A stretch of 10,598 bases of DNA from Rubrobacter sp. (GCA_019247245.1 JAFAPF010000286.1:1-10598); one strand, 5' to 3'. Shown: positions 1 to 7,183, counted from the stretch's first letter. Notes: generated from the sequence alone by a model not told the origin. Translations and numbers: made by a program.

Positions 1-1
1 C

Positions 2-46
2 GTTGTCTGCGGGCGACGCCCGCAGCCCGGCCCGGAGCACTCGTGA
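2..46 (+). CDS. 3' end of an upstream gene, product unknown
   Basis: The frame starting at base 2 is open from the window edge and ends in a TGA at 44-46 that overlaps the GTG start of the next gene (GTGA). Four later junctions of the same operon use the same kind of overlap, so this is probably the tail of another cobalamin-pathway gene. Only 14 codons are visible, too few to name the family. The other forward frame is also open here and would simply extend the next gene upstream. Confidence 0.5.
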   Translation, partial: VVCGRRPQPGPEHS

Positions 47-1758
47 TCGGGCTCGTCGCCGCCACCGCCAACGGCCGCCGGATAGCCACCCACCTCGCCG
101 GAAGCTGGGAAGACGCTCGCCTCTACGACAGTAGGCCTAAAGAGGCGCTACTCTCGGCTTGGAACGAGTGTGAGGCGGTGGTGCTCTTCTTAGCCACCGG
201 CGCCGCTGTCCGCCTCGTAGCTCCGCTCCTCGCGGACAAGCACCGCGACCCCGGTGTTGTTTGCGTGGACGATGCTGGGAAGTTCGCGGTCGCTCTTGCC
301 GGGGGACACGCTGGTGGCGCCAACGAGCTCGCCGAGCGGGTAGCGGATGCCTTGGGCTCTATGCCCGTGATCACCACCGCGAGCGACTCTCAAGAAACGC
401 CAGCCCTGGACTCCCTCGGAGAAAGGTTCGGGTTCGAGATTGAAGAGGACTCCGATATGGCGGCAGTGGGGGCGGCGCTCGTCTCCGGAGAGACCGTTTG
501 GCTCTTCTCAGAGCTGCGCTGGCCGCTAGGGCCGTTGCCGCAGAACGTGGTCCGGGTGGAGCCCTCGGCATCTATGCAGGAAGCCGAACCGCCTTTGATC
601 GTAATCTCCGACACGCTGTTATCGAACCTCCCGCATCCGTCGGTCGTATACCGTCCCCCCTCGCTCGTCGTCGGCGTCGGCTGCAGTCGCGGGGCGGGTG
701 TCGCGGAGATCCTCGGCCTGCTCGACTCCTCCCTCCGCGAGGCCCGACTCTCGCTCAAGAGCGTCGCGAGCCTTGCGAGCATCGACGTAAAGTCTGGCGA
801 GCCCGGTCTGCTCGAGACGGCCGGAGAGCTGGGTGTGCCACTCTCCTTTTATACCGCCGGGGAGCTGGCCGCCGTCGACGTTCCCAATCCTTCGCCGGCG
901 GTAGCCGGGGCGGTCAGTACCCCGAGCGTCGCCGAGGCCGCGGTGCTCGTCTCCGGCGCACAGCTTCTTATAGAGAAGCGAAAGTCGCCGAACGCTACCA
1001 TCGCGATCGGACGCCTCCCGGCGCGGGGACGTTTGGCTTTGGTGAGCCTCGGTCCGGGGGACGACGCCCTTATACCGCCTCTCGCCCGCGAGGCGCTCGC
1101 CGCTTCTGCGTTTATCGTCGGGCTCGACCAATACGTGGGTCGGGTCCGGCACCTCCTGAGGCCGGGGACCAGCGTGCTCACGCTGCCTTTGGGAGACGAG
1201 ATATTACGCGCCAGAGAAGCCCTGGCCGAAGCACGCGCGGGCGGCAGTGTAGCCCTGGTGAGCGGCGGCGACGTCGGCGTATACGCGATGGCCTCGCCTG
1301 CGTTGGAGCTGGCTGGGGAGGATGTCGACGTGGTCGTCGTGCCCGGCGTCACCGCGGCCCAGGCCGCGGCCTCGTTGCTCGGCTCGCCTTTGGGACACGA
1401 CCACTGTTCGATTAGCCTCTCCGACCTCCTCACCCCCTGGGAGGTTATACAGAGTAGGGTGCAGGCCGCGGCTGTGGGAGACTTCGTGGTCTCGGTATAC
1501 AACCCGCGTTCCAAAGGCCGCGATTGGCAGCTCGGCAAGGTACGGGAGATCCTGCTCGAACATCGCCTTCCCGATACCCCGGTCGGCATCGTCAGGGACG
1601 CCTATCGTCCTACCCAGGAGGTCGCCATAACGGACCTGGTCTCTCTACGCCCGGAAGACGTAGACATGCTGACCATACTCGTGGTCGGCAGCTCCCAGAC
1701 CAGGCTTGTCAACGGCCGGATGGTCACACCTCGCGGGTACCCCGGAGATCCGGGATGA
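43..1758 (+). CDS. cbiG-cbiH: CbiG-CbiH fusion: cobalt-precorrin 5A hydrolase / precorrin-3B C17-methyltransferase
   Basis: A 571-residue bifunctional cytoplasmic enzyme. Residues 1 to about 325 look like CbiG, which opens the lactone of cobalt-precorrin-5A and releases acetaldehyde: an N-terminal domain with GGHAGGANELA near 87-97 and a C-terminal domain starting at VVGVGCSRG near 209-217. Residues about 331-566 are a tetrapyrrole methylase of the CbiH/CobJ type (ring contraction and C17 methylation using S-adenosylmethionine). It shows LGPGD at 336, SGGDVGVYAMAS at 407-418, GVTAAQAAAS at 435, LGHD at 450 and VYNPRSKGRDWQL at 485-497. The GTG at 43 has GGAG at 34-37 and overlaps the upstream stop. 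The frame is open further upstream, but the family N-terminus fits this start. It overlaps the ferredoxin gene by 4 bp (ATGA). Both halves are also known as separate proteins; the fusion couples non-adjacent pathway steps. Confidence 0.93.
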   Translation: MIGLVAATANGRRIATHLAGSWEDARLYDSRPKEALLSAWNECEAVVLFLATGAAVRLVAPLLADKHRDPGVVCVDDAGKFAVALAGGHAGGANELAERVADALGSMPVITTASDSQETPALDSLGERFGFEIEEDSDMAAVGAALVSGETVWLFSELRWPLGPLPQNVVRVEPSASMQEAEPPLIVISDTLLSNLPHPSVVYRPPSLVVGVGCSRGAGVAEILGLLDSSLREARLSLKSVASLASIDVKSGEPGLLETAGELGVPLSFYTAGELAAVDVPNPSPAVAGAVSTPSVAEAAVLVSGAQLLIEKRKSPNATIAIGRLPARGRLALVSLGPGDDALIPPLAREALAASAFIVGLDQYVGRVRHLLRPGTSVLTLPLGDEILRAREALAEARAGGSVALVSGGDVGVYAMASPALELAGEDVDVVVVPGVTAAQAAASLLGSPLGHDHCSISLSDLLTPWEVIQSRVQAAAVGDFVVSVYNPRSKGRDWQLGKVREILLEHRLPDTPVGIVRDAYRPTQEVAITDLVSLRPEDVDMLTILVVGSSQTRLVNGRMVTPRGYPGDPG

Positions 1759-1958
1759 GGAGCACCTTCTTCGTGACGGACGCGTGTGCAGGCTGTGGCG
1801 CTTGCATAAAGACCTGCCCGGAGAAGGCTATACAACCCGCTCCCAGAGGCTACCCTTCTCCGCTCCTGATCCTCGAAGGCCGCTGCTCTGGATGCGCGGA
1901 GTGCGCCGAGGTCTGTCCCGTCTCGGCCTGCGTCGAACTTCTACTGGAGGAAGAGTGA
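1755..1958 (+). CDS. 2[4Fe-4S] ferredoxin in the cobalamin operon
   Basis: A 67-residue bacterial-type ferredoxin with two classic cluster motifs: C11-x2-C14-x2-C17-x3-C21-P and C44-x2-C47-x2-C50-x3-C54-P. It should hold two [4Fe-4S] clusters and carry electrons in the cytoplasm. The frame is open upstream inside cbiH, but the ATG at 1755 is the right start because it forms an ATGA overlap with the cbiH stop and gives a normal-length ferredoxin. It sits between CbiG-CbiH and CbiC, so a role as electron donor in corrin ring synthesis (ring contraction, cobalt reduction or reduction of the macrocycle) is likely. Which enzyme it serves cannot be told from sequence. The last codons carry the GGAGGA at 1946-1951 that serves cbiC. 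Confidence 0.9.
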   Translation: MRSTFFVTDACAGCGACIKTCPEKAIQPAPRGYPSPLLILEGRCSGCAECAEVCPVSACVELLLEEE

Positions 1959-2545
1959 GACGCGTCCACCCCATAGAGGCCGAGAGCTACCGTATCTTGC
2001 ACGAATTAGTGGACCTCTCGCGCTTCGGGCCCTTGGGAAGAGCCGTCGCCGGGCGTGTGATTCACGCTTCTGCGGATCTCGACTACGCCGAAAGCCTCGT
2101 GCTCGACGAGGCTATCCTCCGCAGAAGCTTAAAAGCGCTCCGCCGCGACGCACCCGTCGTGACCGACGTGCACATGGTCGCCGCTGGTGTCACCGCCCGC
2201 AAGCCCCTCTGCTACGTCTCCGACCCTCGCGCCCGAGAGCTCTCTAACAAGTTCGGTATCACCCGTTCGGCAGCGGGGTTTCGGCTCGTGGCAGCGGAGG
2301 TCGGACGCGGTGCCATCTGGGTCGTCGGAAACGCGCCCACGGCGCTGCTCGAGCTCTTGGATCTAAAGCCGGACCCGGCGCTTGTGATTGGCTTACCCGT
2401 GGGGTTTGTCGGCGCCGCCGAATCCAAAGAGAAGTTGTTGGAGAGCGGGCTGCCCGCGATCGCCAACCGTGGCCCCAAAGGAGGCTCCGCGGTCGCCGCT
2501 GCGGCTCTAAACGCGCTCGTATACTACGAGGAGGACCGAACGTGA
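1955..2545 (+). CDS. cbiC: cobalt-precorrin-8 methylmutase CbiC
   Basis: A 196-residue CbiC/CobH protein. It moves the C11 methyl group to C12, turning cobalt-precorrin-8 into cobyrinic acid. Family marks are HPIE at 5-8, RVIHASADLDY at 34-44 with the catalytic His at 37, VVGNAPTALLEL at 123-134, IGLPVGFVGAAESKE at 145-159 and the closing GPKGGSAVAAAALNAL at 173-188. The frame is open for 83 codons upstream, but the GTG at 1955 is chosen because it has a GGAGGA three bases upstream, overlaps the ferredoxin stop (GTGA) and places HPIE at the N-terminus as in other CbiC proteins. The length is slightly below the usual 200-210. It overlaps cbiX by 4 bp. Confidence 0.94.
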   Translation: MRRVHPIEAESYRILHELVDLSRFGPLGRAVAGRVIHASADLDYAESLVLDEAILRRSLKALRRDAPVVTDVHMVAAGVTARKPLCYVSDPRARELSNKFGITRSAAGFRLVAAEVGRGAIWVVGNAPTALLELLDLKPDPALVIGLPVGFVGAAESKEKLLESGLPAIANRGPKGGSAVAAAALNALVYYEEDRT

Positions 2546-3480
2546 GAGACCTCATAGTCACAAGAAACAGGACCGGTGAGAGCGATAAGAGGGGCGGCTA
2601 TCCGGCGCTTCTCGTCGTCGGTCACGGCTCCCGCGACCCCTGCGGGGCCAGCGAGTTCCACGAGCTTATCGCCCTGGCAAGGAAGCGCAACCCGGCGCTC
2701 GCGATCGAGGGTGGCTTCATAGAGTTCTCGCGACCGCCGATCTCTCAGTGCGTGAACCGCCTTGCGGCGGGTGGAGCACGGCGGATCGCGGCCGTCCCCC
2801 TCATGCTCCTCGCCGCCGGTCACGCGAAAGACGACATCCCCGCCACCCTGGTGCGCGAGAAGATGCATCACCCGGAGGTCGAGTTTCATTACGGCCGCGC
2901 TCTTGGTATGCGTGCCGAGCTTCTCTCCCTCATGGACGAGCGAATCTCCGCCGTCATCCCCGAGGAAGAGAAAGAGGAAACCGCCGTCCTGATAGTCGGC
3001 CGCGGCTCCTCAGACCCGGACGCCAACTCCGACCTCGCCAAGATCTCCCGCCTGTTCTATGAGGGTCGCCCGTACCCGGTGGTGGAGCCTGCCTTCGTCA
3101 GCCTGGCTCCCCCGGACGTCACCGCTGGCCTAGATCGTCTCAAGAAGCTCGGCGCGAAGAAGATCGCCGTCTTTTCCTACTTCCTCTTTACCGGGGTTCT
3201 CGAGGAGCGCATCCGCGAGCAGAGTGTACGCTTCGCGACCAGTGAAAAAGGGCTCGAGGTTGAGTGCGCGGGTTACTTCGGCCCGCACGAGCTCGTCGCG
3301 GATCTCCTCCTCGAGCGATATCATGAGGCCGTCCGGGGCGATATCCGGATGAACTGCGATGTCTGCGTCCACCGGGTCGCCCTTCCCGGGTTCGAGGAGA
3401 AGGTCGGTGCTCCCGCAACCCCCCACTACCACCCCGACGAGCTGGGACACGACCACGGACACGACCACCATCACCCCTAG
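2542..3480 (+). CDS. cbiX: sirohydrochlorin cobaltochelatase CbiX, long form with Fe-S motif and His-rich tail
   Basis: A 312-residue two-domain chelatase that inserts Co2+ into sirohydrochlorin, the entry step of the early-cobalt route. Domain 1 has VVGHGSRDP at 25-33 and LAAGHAKDDIP at 90-100; H28 and H94 are the likely metal ligands. Domain 2 repeats the fold, but its matching motif reads VGRGSSDPD (152-160) with Arg for His, so it has probably lost catalysis. The C-terminus carries MNCDVC at 270-275, which fits the MxCxxC Fe-S motif known from Bacillus megaterium CbiX, and a His/Asp tail at about 295-312 with nine histidines, probably for cobalt storage or delivery. The GTG start overlaps the cbiC stop. 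Residues 1-18 precede the usual domain start and may be a short extension. Confidence 0.93.
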   Translation: MRDLIVTRNRTGESDKRGGYPALLVVGHGSRDPCGASEFHELIALARKRNPALAIEGGFIEFSRPPISQCVNRLAAGGARRIAAVPLMLLAAGHAKDDIPATLVREKMHHPEVEFHYGRALGMRAELLSLMDERISAVIPEEEKEETAVLIVGRGSSDPDANSDLAKISRLFYEGRPYPVVEPAFVSLAPPDVTAGLDRLKKLGAKKIAVFSYFLFTGVLEERIREQSVRFATSEKGLEVECAGYFGPHELVADLLLERYHEAVRGDIRMNCDVCVHRVALPGFEEKVGAPATPHYHPDELGHDHGHDHHHP

Positions 3481-3488
3481 GCGGTAGG

Positions 3489-4547
3489 TTGGCCCTCGAA
3501 GATCGAGTTAGGGAGCTCGCCGGGGAGGTGCAACCCCCCGACAGAGACGCCGCGGCGAAGGCGCGGGAGCGTCAGCTCGTTCTCACCAAGCCGCCGGGGA
3601 GCCTCGGCCTGCTTGAGGAGCTCGGCATGCAGCTCGCGGGAATGGCCGGAGAGGCCCCACCTCCGGTACCCGTAAACCCGGCGGTCGTGATCTGCGCCGG
3701 CGACCACGGGGTCCTCGCCCGTGGCGTCTCGCCTTGGCCCCAGGAGGTTACCGCGATAATGGTGAGGAACTTCTGCGCTGGCGGCGCCGCTGCGAACGTT
3801 CTCGCCGGAACCGTCGGGGCGAGGGTCAGCGTACTGGACGTCGGGGTAGCTGTTGATCTCGAACAACGCCCTCTGCTCCGCACAGCGAAGAAGCGCTACG
3901 GAACGGAGGATCTCAGCCGCAGGCCGGCGATGAGCCGGGAGGACGCCGCAGGGGCGGTGATATCGGGGGCCGGCGTCGCCGAGGAGCTCATCGAGAGTGG
4001 GGTGGACCTCCTCGTAACCGGCGACATGGGTATCGGCAACACCACGCCCGCCGCGGCCTTGATCTCTGCCTTCACCGGCCGTCCTCCGAAAGAGACGACT
4101 GGGCGCGGTACCGGTATCGACGACGAAACGTTCAAGCTGAAGGTCCGCGTCGTCGAGGAGGCCTTGCAGTTGCACGAGCCGGACCCGGCCGACCCGTTGG
4201 GCGTTTTAGCCGCACTCGGGGGCCTCGAGCATGCGGCGATCGTCGGCCTTGTGCTCATGGGCGCCGTCTACGGGGTGCCGGTCGTTCTCGACGGCGTCGT
4301 CTCGAACTCGGCAGCGCTGGTGGCTCATACCCTCGCGTCGGACTGCATGGGCTACCTGATCGCCGGGCACCTCTCCACAGAGCCGGGGGCGGCGGAGGCG
4401 CTTCGATACCTCGGTCTCGAGCCGGTCATGAACCTCAGCATGCGGCTCGGAGAGGGAACAGGCGGGCTTTTGGCGGTCCCGGTAGTCCAGGCGGCAGCGA
4501 GCGTGTTGAAAGAGATGGCTACGATGGAAGAGGCGGGGATCGGGTGA
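3489..4547 (+). CDS. cobT: nicotinate-nucleotide:dimethylbenzimidazole phosphoribosyltransferase CobT
   Basis: A 352-residue CobT. It transfers phosphoribose from nicotinate mononucleotide to 5,6-dimethylbenzimidazole (or another base) to give the alpha-ribazole phosphate of the lower ligand. Motifs in order: TKPPGSLGLLEEL at 33-45, CAGDHGV at 69-75, TGDMGIGNTTPAAAL at 177-191, GRGTGIDD at 205-212, LDGVVSNSAAL at 267-277 and MRLGEGTGG at 318-326; E322 corresponds to the catalytic glutamate of the Salmonella enzyme. Length is normal. The TTG at 3489 gives the usual N-terminus ahead of KPPGSLG but has only a weak GGTAGG before it, 8 nt after the cbiX stop, so translational coupling to cbiX is likely. 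The stop overlaps the next GTG. A GTG at 3528 is a less likely start. Confidence 0.95.
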   Translation: MALEDRVRELAGEVQPPDRDAAAKARERQLVLTKPPGSLGLLEELGMQLAGMAGEAPPPVPVNPAVVICAGDHGVLARGVSPWPQEVTAIMVRNFCAGGAAANVLAGTVGARVSVLDVGVAVDLEQRPLLRTAKKRYGTEDLSRRPAMSREDAAGAVISGAGVAEELIESGVDLLVTGDMGIGNTTPAAALISAFTGRPPKETTGRGTGIDDETFKLKVRVVEEALQLHEPDPADPLGVLAALGGLEHAAIVGLVLMGAVYGVPVVLDGVVSNSAALVAHTLASDCMGYLIAGHLSTEPGAAEALRYLGLEPVMNLSMRLGEGTGGLLAVPVVQAAASVLKEMATMEEAGIG

Positions 4548-5386
4548 GCGAGTTAAACCGTTATGCAATTGAACTCCTCAGTAGCCCACTCGCCGTAAGG
4601 GTGGACTTCCACGAGGAGCTCGGCTCGACCCAAGAGCGGGGGCGTAAGCTGGCCCACGCTGGTGCCCCGCACGGAACACTAGTGGTCTCTAGGATACAGA
4701 CCGGGGGTCGAGGGCGGCTCGGCCGTGGATGGGTCTCTCCCTCGGGAGGCCTCTGGATGTCGCTCATCCTTCGCCCTGGCATCCTGGCCTCGCTGGCGCC
4801 CCGCGTTACCCAGGTTGCGGCAGTAGGGGTCGCAAAGACGCTCTGGGGTTTGGGGATCGAGGCGCGTATAAAGTGGCCAAACGACCTGCTCGTCTTGAAA
4901 CCTGGGGAAGCGGAGGGACGCAAGATATGCGGCATCCTTGCCGAGTCCAGCGTCGATAACGTACCCGTCGCTGCAAAGGGCCCCGGCGATTCGGACGCCG
5001 GTGACCATCGTCTGAACTTCGTCATCCTCGGTATCGGCCTCAACGCCAACCTCGACCCCGAAGATCTTAACGTTTTCGACCGCGAGGTCGCCACCCTCAG
5101 ATCGGAGCTGGGGCACGACGTTGACCTCGTGCAGCTCCTCAGTTCTCTCCTCTCCAACCTCAACGACGAGCTCGAAAAGATAAAAGACTTCGGCGTCGTC
5201 CTCGACGATTGGAGGGCGCTGAACTGCACCCTAGGAAAATCTGTGCGGGTAAGGAAGTTCGGTGAGGTCCTGGAGGGGAGGGCTGTAGATCTCACCCCGG
5301 AAGGCGCCTTGCTCTTGGAGGCGTCTGGAGACACCATTGAGCTCTTCGAGGGAGAGGTGGACCACCTCGGACAGGGAGAGGCATAA
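4544..5386 (+). CDS. birA: biotin--[acetyl-CoA-carboxylase] ligase, no HTH domain
   Basis: A 280-residue biotin protein ligase. It makes biotinyl-5'-AMP and transfers biotin to the carrier lysine of biotin-dependent carboxylases. The ligase core starts almost at the N-terminus: ELGSTQERG at 25-33, GGRGRLGRGW at 54-63 (biotinyl-AMP loop), IKWPNDLLV at 109-117, KICGILAE at 127-134 and ILGIGLNAN at 161-169. The C-terminal SH3-like cap is at about 230-272. It lacks the N-terminal winged helix domain of E. coli BirA, so it should be an enzyme only, not a repressor. A charged insert near 137-157 splits the strand after GILAE. It is translationally coupled to cobT by a GTGA overlap. It has no direct part in B12 synthesis, so it is a passenger or a co-regulated cofactor gene. 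Confidence 0.93.
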   Translation: MSELNRYAIELLSSPLAVRVDFHEELGSTQERGRKLAHAGAPHGTLVVSRIQTGGRGRLGRGWVSPSGGLWMSLILRPGILASLAPRVTQVAAVGVAKTLWGLGIEARIKWPNDLLVLKPGEAEGRKICGILAESSVDNVPVAAKGPGDSDAGDHRLNFVILGIGLNANLDPEDLNVFDREVATLRSELGHDVDLVQLLSSLLSNLNDELEKIKDFGVVLDDWRALNCTLGKSVRVRKFGEVLEGRAVDLTPEGALLLEASGDTIELFEGEVDHLGQGEA

Positions 5387-6229
5387 GTGCGCATCGCCTG
5401 TGCTCAGTACGTTATCCGCGACGGCGACCAGGAGGCCAATCAGGAGCGCTCCACAACCGCGATCCTCGACGCTGCCCGAGCTGGTGCCGACCTCGTCGTT
5501 CTACCCGAACTCGCCAACTCTGGCTGCGACCTATCTCGCGAGCATGCTTTAAACCTCGCCGAGGAGCTAGGTAATCCTGGTGGCCCCACGCTCCAGGCCT
5601 GGAAAAAGGCCTCTGAGGAGACCAACGTCCTCGTCGTTGGCGGCATACTTGAAAGGAAAGGCGACACCCTCTACAACTCCGCGCTCGTCGTCGGCCCAAA
5701 CAACTTCCTTGGTCGCTACCGTAAGACACACCTCTGGGACAAGGAGAAGCACCTCTACGAGCCGGGCTGGGATCTACCGCTCTTCCAAACGCCCCTCTGC
5801 AACATCGGTATCCTCATCTGCTACGACGCCTGGTTTCCCGAGGTAGCCCGCACCATGGCTCTGCGTGGCGCGGATATCCTCTGCATCCCCTCCAACGCCC
5901 CCGACGATTGGGTGCCGGAAGAGCAGCGCCGGGGCGATCTTACCATGCTGAATGCCCATGCCATCTCCCAGGCCAATGCCAACCGACTCTTCGTCGCCTG
6001 CGCCAACCGCGTCGGGGATGGCTATCTCGGCCGTAGCTGCATAGTAGACCCGACCGGCGGCGTCCTCGCCTTCGGAAGCCCAACCGCAGAAGAACTCGTA
6101 AGCGCAGAGATCGAAACCAGGCGGTCCCGACAAGAGAAGCGGTTGACAGCTCGTTCCCATACCTTCGGAGATCGCAACCCGGCGATCTATGGGCTAGCTG
6201 TTGGCCATCAGCAGCCGCATCAAGACTGA
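5387..6229 (+). CDS. carbon-nitrogen hydrolase (nitrilase superfamily amidase)
   Basis: A 280-residue nitrilase-superfamily enzyme with the full Glu-Lys-Cys triad: E41 in VLPELANSG, K113 in YRKTHLWDKE and C145 in ILICYDAWFPE. It should hydrolyse a C-N bond in an amide, carbamoyl or nitrile group in the cytoplasm. The YRK-x-HLWDKEK and CYDAWFPE contexts resemble the amidase and N-carbamoyl amino acid hydrolase branches more than true nitrilases, but the substrate cannot be read from sequence. The GTG starts directly after the birA stop, with GGGAGAGG at 5374-5381 as the ribosome site, so it is the last gene of the operon. A corrin side-chain or lower-ligand amide is a tempting substrate but only a guess from position. 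No clear terminator follows its stop. Confidence 0.9.
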   Translation: MRIACAQYVIRDGDQEANQERSTTAILDAARAGADLVVLPELANSGCDLSREHALNLAEELGNPGGPTLQAWKKASEETNVLVVGGILERKGDTLYNSALVVGPNNFLGRYRKTHLWDKEKHLYEPGWDLPLFQTPLCNIGILICYDAWFPEVARTMALRGADILCIPSNAPDDWVPEEQRRGDLTMLNAHAISQANANRLFVACANRVGDGYLGRSCIVDPTGGVLAFGSPTAEELVSAEIETRRSRQEKRLTARSHTFGDRNPAIYGLAVGHQQPHQD

Positions 6230-6542
6230 GATGCCAGGCGCTTAAAGTTCCAAAGGTGGCGCACGCGGCGACGCAATAATCGAAGCTTCTCGTCTTTTAG
6301 ACTGTAACGTAAGTTGTAGCCACGATAAGGAGCTCCAGGAAATCGCCGATTTGCGGAGAAAAAGAGGTACGCTAGAACGCTTCGAACTCCCGACGCTGGG
6401 GTTAGGAAACCGTTCCTCCGGGCGCTGAGCTACAGGCTTTTGCCGCTCGTATATTCTGAGAGTAGAGGAAGCACCATAGTAACGGCGGGGTCTTATGCAA
6501 GGGCTTTGGACTTCTTTTGCCTATAGGTTTCGCAGGCGGGGC
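6230..6542. other. gene-poor junction between the operon and the accessory region
   Basis: I see no supported protein gene here. Base composition falls from the GC-rich style of the operon to a mixed style. The only recognisable item is the tRNA-like relic described separately. No strong terminator hairpin with a T-run follows the last operon gene, so transcription may run on or end by Rho. Confidence 0.6.
6366..6437 (-). pseudogene. degenerate tRNA-Arg(CCT)-like sequence
   Basis: Read on the minus strand, the 72 nt have the order and spacing of a tRNA: GTAGCTCAGC (D-arm start), ACGGTTTCCTAA (anticodon arm with loop TTCCTAA, anticodon CCT) and GTCGGGAGTTCGAA (T-arm with TTCGAA loop), ending in ACC. 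The loops are well preserved but the stems are not. The acceptor 5' and 3' strands mostly fail to pair, the anticodon stem keeps about two pairs, and the T-stem 3' side is wrong. It is therefore a decayed gene or duplicated fragment rather than a working tRNA. tRNA-Arg genes are frequent integration targets, and it lies where the chromosomal operon gives way to accessory DNA. Confidence 0.6.
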
Positions 6543-6776
6543 CTATTGCTCAGCATGATCTCGTCTCCTATTGGAGACAACATCTATGAGGACGAGGTTG
6601 ATGCCCAATCCCAAAGCACCAATCGCTGTCCCGACCAGCCATCCCAGAAAAAAGACAGCGATAAGGCCGAGTCCAAGCCAGAGTTGTACGCACGCCGCTA
6701 CGGTTTGAGCCAAGCGTGGTTCATCCTTTTCCCCGCCGTTGGCTTTATGAGTGTCGGGTCCAGCTTCAGTAGGCAC
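6543..6776 (-). CDS. possible small membrane protein, two helices
   Basis: A 77-codon frame on the minus strand with a polar first half (residues 1-25) and then two hydrophobic stretches at about 32-47 and 49-66, rich in Gly and Leu (for example VGTAIGALGLGINLVL). It ends in a basic tail, RRRDHAEQ. This is the layout of a small inner-membrane protein. No family is recognised. The GTG start at 6776 has no convincing ribosome site and an in-frame TAA lies just upstream. A TTG at 6713 with AAGGA about ten bases ahead would give 55 residues, starting directly before the helices. An overlapping plus-strand frame (6495-6803) is the rival reading; the hydrophobic pattern favours the minus strand. 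It could also be a remnant. Confidence 0.4.
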   Translation of the reverse strand: MPTEAGPDTHKANGGEKDEPRLAQTVAACVQLWLGLGLIAVFFLGWLVGTAIGALGLGINLVLIDVVSNRRRDHAEQ

Positions 6777-6799
6777 GATGTCATTTTAGGAGTGCTTTC

Positions 6800-6814
6800 T
6801 TAAGGATCCCTTAA
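6800..6814. repeat. short inverted repeat around a BamHI-like centre
   Basis: TTAAGG (6800-6805) and CCTTAA (6809-6814) are perfect inverted arms separated by three bases. The site lies just upstream of the possible minus-strand membrane protein and just before the first repeat module, so it could be an operator or a short bidirectional hairpin. There is no further support. Confidence 0.35.
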
Positions 6815-6823
6815 AAGGAAGGG

Positions 6824-6900
6824 CCGGGTTCTATCATGGGCTTCGCCCCTCTGTTTACGGTTGCACTGAGAATTAACGCAAGCTTTTCGGCTGCTTAACT
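6824..6900 (+). promoter_or_regulatory. repeat module copy 1: GC hairpin plus 11-bp-spaced hexamers
   Basis: It begins with GCCGGG and a small hairpin GGGC-TTC-GCCC (6838-6848) followed by CTCTGTTT, like a weak terminator. Then come TTAACG (6873-6878), TTTTCG (6884-6889) and TTAACT (6895-6900), each exactly 11 bp from the next. The 11-bp phase matches the direct-repeat sites bound by OmpR/PhoB-type winged helix regulators, including SARPs and Pho boxes. No good -10 box is seen after this copy. Confidence 0.55.
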
Positions 6901-6914
6901 CGAGCGAGCAGCTA

Positions 6915-6946
6915 CTTTCCTATCTCATGCACAGCACAAGGGAAAG
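6915..6946 (+). ncRNA. stem-loop following module copy 1
   Basis: CTTTCC (6915-6920) pairs with GGAAAG (6941-6946) across a 20-nt loop. A T-G wobble at 6921/6940 can add a seventh pair. Alone this would be weak, but the same position in the other three module copies also holds a stem-loop, and copy 2 has the same 20-nt loop length. A pyrimidine-rich tract follows at about 6963-6993. It could be a leader hairpin or part of a small RNA. Confidence 0.3.
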
Positions 6947-7132
6947 CATAGAGCCTCCATGGCCACTTCCTTTGTCCTACTCTCTTCCCTGATCTCACGA
7001 GCGTCTGTAGGTTGGACTGTTCGTGGCCGAAGTCCCTCTCATATCAATCACTACAGCCTGGCCCTCCTTTTATCCACAATGGGTAGTGGATCTCCACAAG
7101 AGGAGCATAGTATCTAGGTGTAAGACCTAAAT

Positions 7133-7171
7133 ACTTAACCCACTTAACCCACCTTTTACTGCTCTTTAACT
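7133..7171 (+). promoter_or_regulatory. repeat module copy 2: tandem TTAAC boxes, 11-bp phase
   Basis: ACTTAACCC occurs twice in direct tandem (7133-7141 and 7142-7150). From the second copy, TTAACC (7144-7149), TTTACT (7155-7160) and TTAACT (7166-7171) follow at exact 11-bp steps with 5-nt gaps. It matches copies 1 and 4 at nearly every defined position. This is the layout of a Pho-box or SARP-type operator. No clear -10 box follows at the spacing seen in copies 3 and 4 (TAGGCC at 7180 is poor). It lies upstream of the small-gene operon starting at 7324. Confidence 0.6.
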
Positions 7172-7183
7172 CAAGCAAGTAGG

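Noticed and set aside
1..42. Cobalamin riboswitch upstream of the operon
   Set aside because: The sequence before the first start is the coding tail of another gene; any riboswitch would lie beyond the window.
6366..6437. A working amber suppressor tRNA
   Set aside because: Setting CTA as anticodon would need C at position 33, and the stems do not pair in any register; the CCT reading with U33 fits better.
6495..6803. 102-codon plus-strand frame from ATG 6495
   Set aside because: Its middle is a run of Gln, Ser, Lys and Asp exactly opposite the hydrophobic helices of the minus-strand frame, which is what the antisense of a membrane protein looks like. The site before the ATG is poor. It stays a rival reading, not a call.
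6959..7120. 52-codon frame starting at ATG 6959
   Set aside because: No ribosome site. It runs across a pyrimidine tract that recurs in other non-coding places, and the product has no coherent pattern.
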